Positions 5,978-7,276 of a stretch of 7,276 bases of DNA are shown here, in pieces. Both the position numbers and the translations under genes were made by a program. This DNA comes from Microcaldota archaeon (GTDB lineage: Archaea; Micrarchaeota; Micrarchaeia; Burarchaeales; Burarchaeaceae): positions 1-7,276 of the forward strand of contig QMVF01000036.1 in assembly GCA_003660965.1 (NCBI GenBank), in the 5' to 3' direction. The stretch's first letter is position 1. The number at the start of each line of letters is the position of its first letter. The notes below the pieces were generated by a model. It had not been told where the DNA came from, did no database searches, and worked only from the letters and a program-made list of their open reading frames with translations.

Positions 5978-6024
5978 TCCGTTCTCCTAATCCTACTCGT
6001 GATGATAAAGGTGATCACTGAGAG

Positions 6025-6063
6025 CCTTTTTCCGTGAACGCTTTTGCGCGTCAGCGGAAAAGG
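6025..6063 (+). other. Long bulged hairpin
   Basis: CCTTTT (6025-6030) pairs with AAAAGG (6058-6063), CCG (6032-6034) with CGG (6055-6057), TGA (6035-6037) with TCA (6051-6053), and CGC (6039-6041) with GCG (6048-6050). That gives 15 base pairs with three single-base bulges (T6031, A6038, G6054) and a six-base loop TTTTGC. No T-run follows on the + strand, so it is not a standard intrinsic terminator. It is the strongest inverted repeat in the window. Confidence 0.75.
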
Positions 6064-6070
6064 GTTCGAT

Positions 6071-6092
6071 GACGACCGACGGACGGACTGAC
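6071..6092 (+). repeat. Short GAC repeat with 4-nt period
   Basis: GAC occurs six times, at 6071, 6074, 6078, 6082, 6086 and 6090, the last five at an exact 4-base interval. It overlaps the putative second guide and D box of the structured RNA. A 4-nt period is incompatible with conserved coding sequence. It may be a protein-binding tract or simple slippage. Confidence 0.6.
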
Positions 6093-6168
6093 CCGAAATT
6101 CTTGGTTAGACGGCAGCAAGCTATTAAATGTCAATGCCTACCTACTAAGTTTACTAAATATCCTCTAT

Positions 6169-6924
6169 TCATAAGAAGAAATTCTGGGCAATTAAGATTA
6201 ACGCAACGGCAAGAAGTATTGTTCCAAATATGATTTTTACATGTTCTGGTTTTAGTTTTGTCGCCATTAAGCGTGAACCCATTCGGCTCCCGAGTAAGAC
6301 TGATACTATACAAAGAATCCAAATGCTCCATTGAGGTTGTGCTGAAGTAAAGATATGAGAAAGAAAACTTGATGTTCCTGAGCATGTTACTATAAATGCG
6401 GATGTTGCAGCAGCAACTTTTGCCTCTAATCCAGCAATATATAGCAATGGTACAACAAAACTACCACCTCCTCTTCCGATTAGTCCGGCAAAAAAGCCCA
6501 GGACTGAACCAGCTGAAATACCCAGTATTCTTCGTTCCTTAGATGAAAATTCACCTTTCTTTGGTTTCCACCCACTAAGCATCAATACTGCCGCCGTAGC
6601 AGTGAACAATGCGAAAACAAGAATTACTGGTTTTGTCGGCAAGCTTATGTTAAACCATGCCCCAAGAGGCGCAAATAGTATCATGGCAAGTCCAAATGGA
6701 ATTGCTACTTTCCAGTCTATTAATTTCTTTTTTCCATAAGTAATAGCAGCAGATGAACTGTTAACAACATTTAGCAACATCCCTAATGGGAGTGCCTGCG
6801 TTTTGAAATCCATACCGAGCCAAAATAGAATTGGGATATAAAGCTGGGAACCTCCCATACCGAGCATTGAAAAAATAAATGATATGAAAAAGAATAAAAC
6901 GGGCGTAATGAATAACAAATCCAT
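6169..6924 (-). CDS. TauE/SafE (TSUP) family membrane permease
   Basis: Integral membrane protein of the TauE/SafE family (TSUP), 251 aa, the usual length, with about eight predicted hydrophobic segments. Members move sulfite, sulfoacetate, thiosulfate or related small anions; the substrate here cannot be read from sequence. The family's internal two-fold duplication is visible: MLGMGGSQLYIPIL (residues 20-33) in the first half matches GLIGRGGGSFVVPLL (147-161) in the second. LGMLLNVVNSSSAA (47-60) and AAATSAFIVTCSGTSSF (171-187) are the corresponding following helices. It starts 9 nt after the FmdE-like gene, so the two are very likely cotranscribed, with a weak GGTAA ribosome site. This pair is much more AT-rich than the genes to its left. 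Confidence 0.93.
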   Translation of the reverse strand: MDLLFITPVLFFFISFIFSMLGMGGSQLYIPILFWLGMDFKTQALPLGMLLNVVNSSSAAITYGKKKLIDWKVAIPFGLAMILFAPLGAWFNISLPTKPVILVFALFTATAAVLMLSGWKPKKGEFSSKERRILGISAGSVLGFFAGLIGRGGGSFVVPLLYIAGLEAKVAAATSAFIVTCSGTSSFLSHIFTSAQPQWSIWILCIVSVLLGSRMGSRLMATKLKPEHVKIIFGTILLAVALILIAQNFFL

Positions 6925-6933
6925 CTTTACCAG

Positions 6934-7276
6934 CTATTTTTCTAACACTGAGCAAGGAATACAATAGTCTTTTCCTTTAATCGTTTTTAAACCATGCGAA
7001 AATACAACCTCATCGCATTTTTTGCATCTTTTCCAATAAAAAGTTCCCTTTTTTGGTTTGAAATTTATATCCTCCACCTTCTCAATCTTTAATATTTCTT
7101 CATCTTCTGCCGACATTATCTTTTCAATCATCGGATCAACAATCTTCGATTCAATATCCTTTGGTTCACTGCCTTTTTGCCTTAATTTAATAAAATCCGA
7201 AGATAACCCTTTCATTTGGAATTCTGGGTTTAAAGAAACCCTAACAGATTTCTTATTTTTAACATCAATTAATACG
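6934..7276 (-). CDS. fmdE: FmdE-family protein, C-terminal part with zinc ribbon; N-terminus outside window
   Basis: The frame has an ATG at 7215 but stays open to the right edge, adding VLIDVKNKKSVRVSLNPEFQ in front, so the 93-aa reading from 7215 is only the tail of a larger gene. VRVSLNPEF, an acidic helical stretch and a final CxxC...CIPC zinc ribbon (Cys64, 67, 85 and 88 counted from the internal Met) match the C-terminus of FmdE (formylmethanofuran dehydrogenase subunit E family). Despite the name, many family members occur outside methanogens, and their role is poorly defined. The conserved N-terminal domain with the Cys/His metal site lies outside the window. The gene is followed by the permease after 9 nt. 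The family assignment is from recognition of the sequence pattern. Confidence 0.8.
   Translation of the reverse strand, partial: VLIDVKNKKSVRVSLNPEFQMKGLSSDFIKLRQKGSEPKDIESKIVDPMIEKIMSAEDEEILKIEKVEDINFKPKKGTFYWKRCKKCDEVVFSHGLKTIKGKDYCIPCSVLEK

Larger units (their letters stand above)
5998..6095 (+). ncRNA. Putative small structured RNA with box C/D-like motifs
   Basis: This noncoding spacer holds motifs in the order of an archaeal C/D guide RNA: GTGATGA (5999-6005, box C), CTGA (6018-6021, D'), CGATGA (6067-6072, imperfect C') and CTGA (6088-6091, D). Twelve bases separate C and D', a usual guide length. Against this reading, about 45 nt with a strong hairpin separates D' from C', where only a few bases are usual, and no terminal stem flanks C and D. 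The first 'guide' contains AGGTGATC (6009-6016), complementary to the conserved 16S 3' end. A candidate TATA box sits ~25 bp upstream. It may equally be an unrelated structured RNA or a 3' element of the nitroreductase operon. No protein frame of note is present on this strand. Confidence 0.4.

Noticed and set aside
6025..6063. Intrinsic transcription terminator
   Set aside because: No T-run follows the hairpin on the + strand, and archaeal terminators are typically T-tracts without such stems.
6034..6072. Short GTG frame of 12 codons after the AGGTGATC site
   Set aside because: Spacing of 17 nt is too long for normal initiation and the frame is the hairpin sequence itself.
6131..6385. 84-aa minus-strand frame
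   Set aside because: It overlaps the end of the TauE/SafE gene in another frame and has no family resemblance.
1..7276. CRISPR array, insertion sequence or rRNA gene
   Set aside because: No spaced direct repeats, transposase-like frames, terminal inverted repeats or rRNA core sequences were seen.

Overview
The window comes from an archaeal chromosome. Its first third carries the archaeal ribosomal-protein/RNA-polymerase cluster uL18 family L18e, uL13, uS9, RpoN and uS2. RpoN (the RPB10 homologue) and L18e occur in Archaea and Eukarya but not in Bacteria. A tRNA gene with a bulge-helix-bulge intron, TATA-like promoters and a formylmethanofuran-dehydrogenase-subunit-E-like gene agree with this. 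The noncanonical tRNA intron, long K/E/P-rich tails, and unassigned lineage-type proteins would suit a DPANN-like archaeon (for example Micrarchaeota- or Diapherotrites-like), but that placement is inference.

Layout, + strand 1-2567: rpl18e (5' end cut by the window edge), rpl13, rps9, rpoN, tRNA-Pro(GGG) and rps2. The protein genes up to rpoN are spaced 9-21 nt apart, each with a Shine-Dalgarno-like site, so they look like one operon. The tRNA-Pro gene sits between rpoN and rps2, where rpoK (and often enolase) would be expected in many archaea. It carries a 46-nt intron inside the T loop (58/59) with a nearly textbook BHB motif. A strong hairpin ends at the base just before the tRNA.

Middle, 2558-5975: a minus-strand gene for a predicted surface lipoprotein with 14 consecutive cysteine-pair units meets rps2 tail to tail with a 10-bp overlap. 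It is transcribed away from a plus-strand trio across a 60-bp spacer that seems to hold one TATA box usable in both directions. The trio is a 93-aa protein with one copy of a winged-helix-like repeat, a 411-aa protein with four copies separated by Pro/Ala/Lys-rich linkers, and a small FMN nitroreductase. Gaps of 19 and 3 nt make these a likely operon.

Right part, 5976-7276: a 193-bp intergenic region holds a long hairpin, box C/D-like motifs and a 4-nt-periodic GAC repeat, probably a small structured RNA gene. Past it lie two minus-strand genes: a TauE/SafE-family permease and, upstream of it, the C-terminal part of an FmdE-family protein with a zinc ribbon, cut by the right edge. This last segment is visibly more AT-rich than the rest, so it may have a separate origin.

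The most interesting items are the T-loop intron in the operon-embedded tRNA, the repeated-domain protein pair, the 14-unit cysteine-pair lipoprotein and the putative structured RNA.
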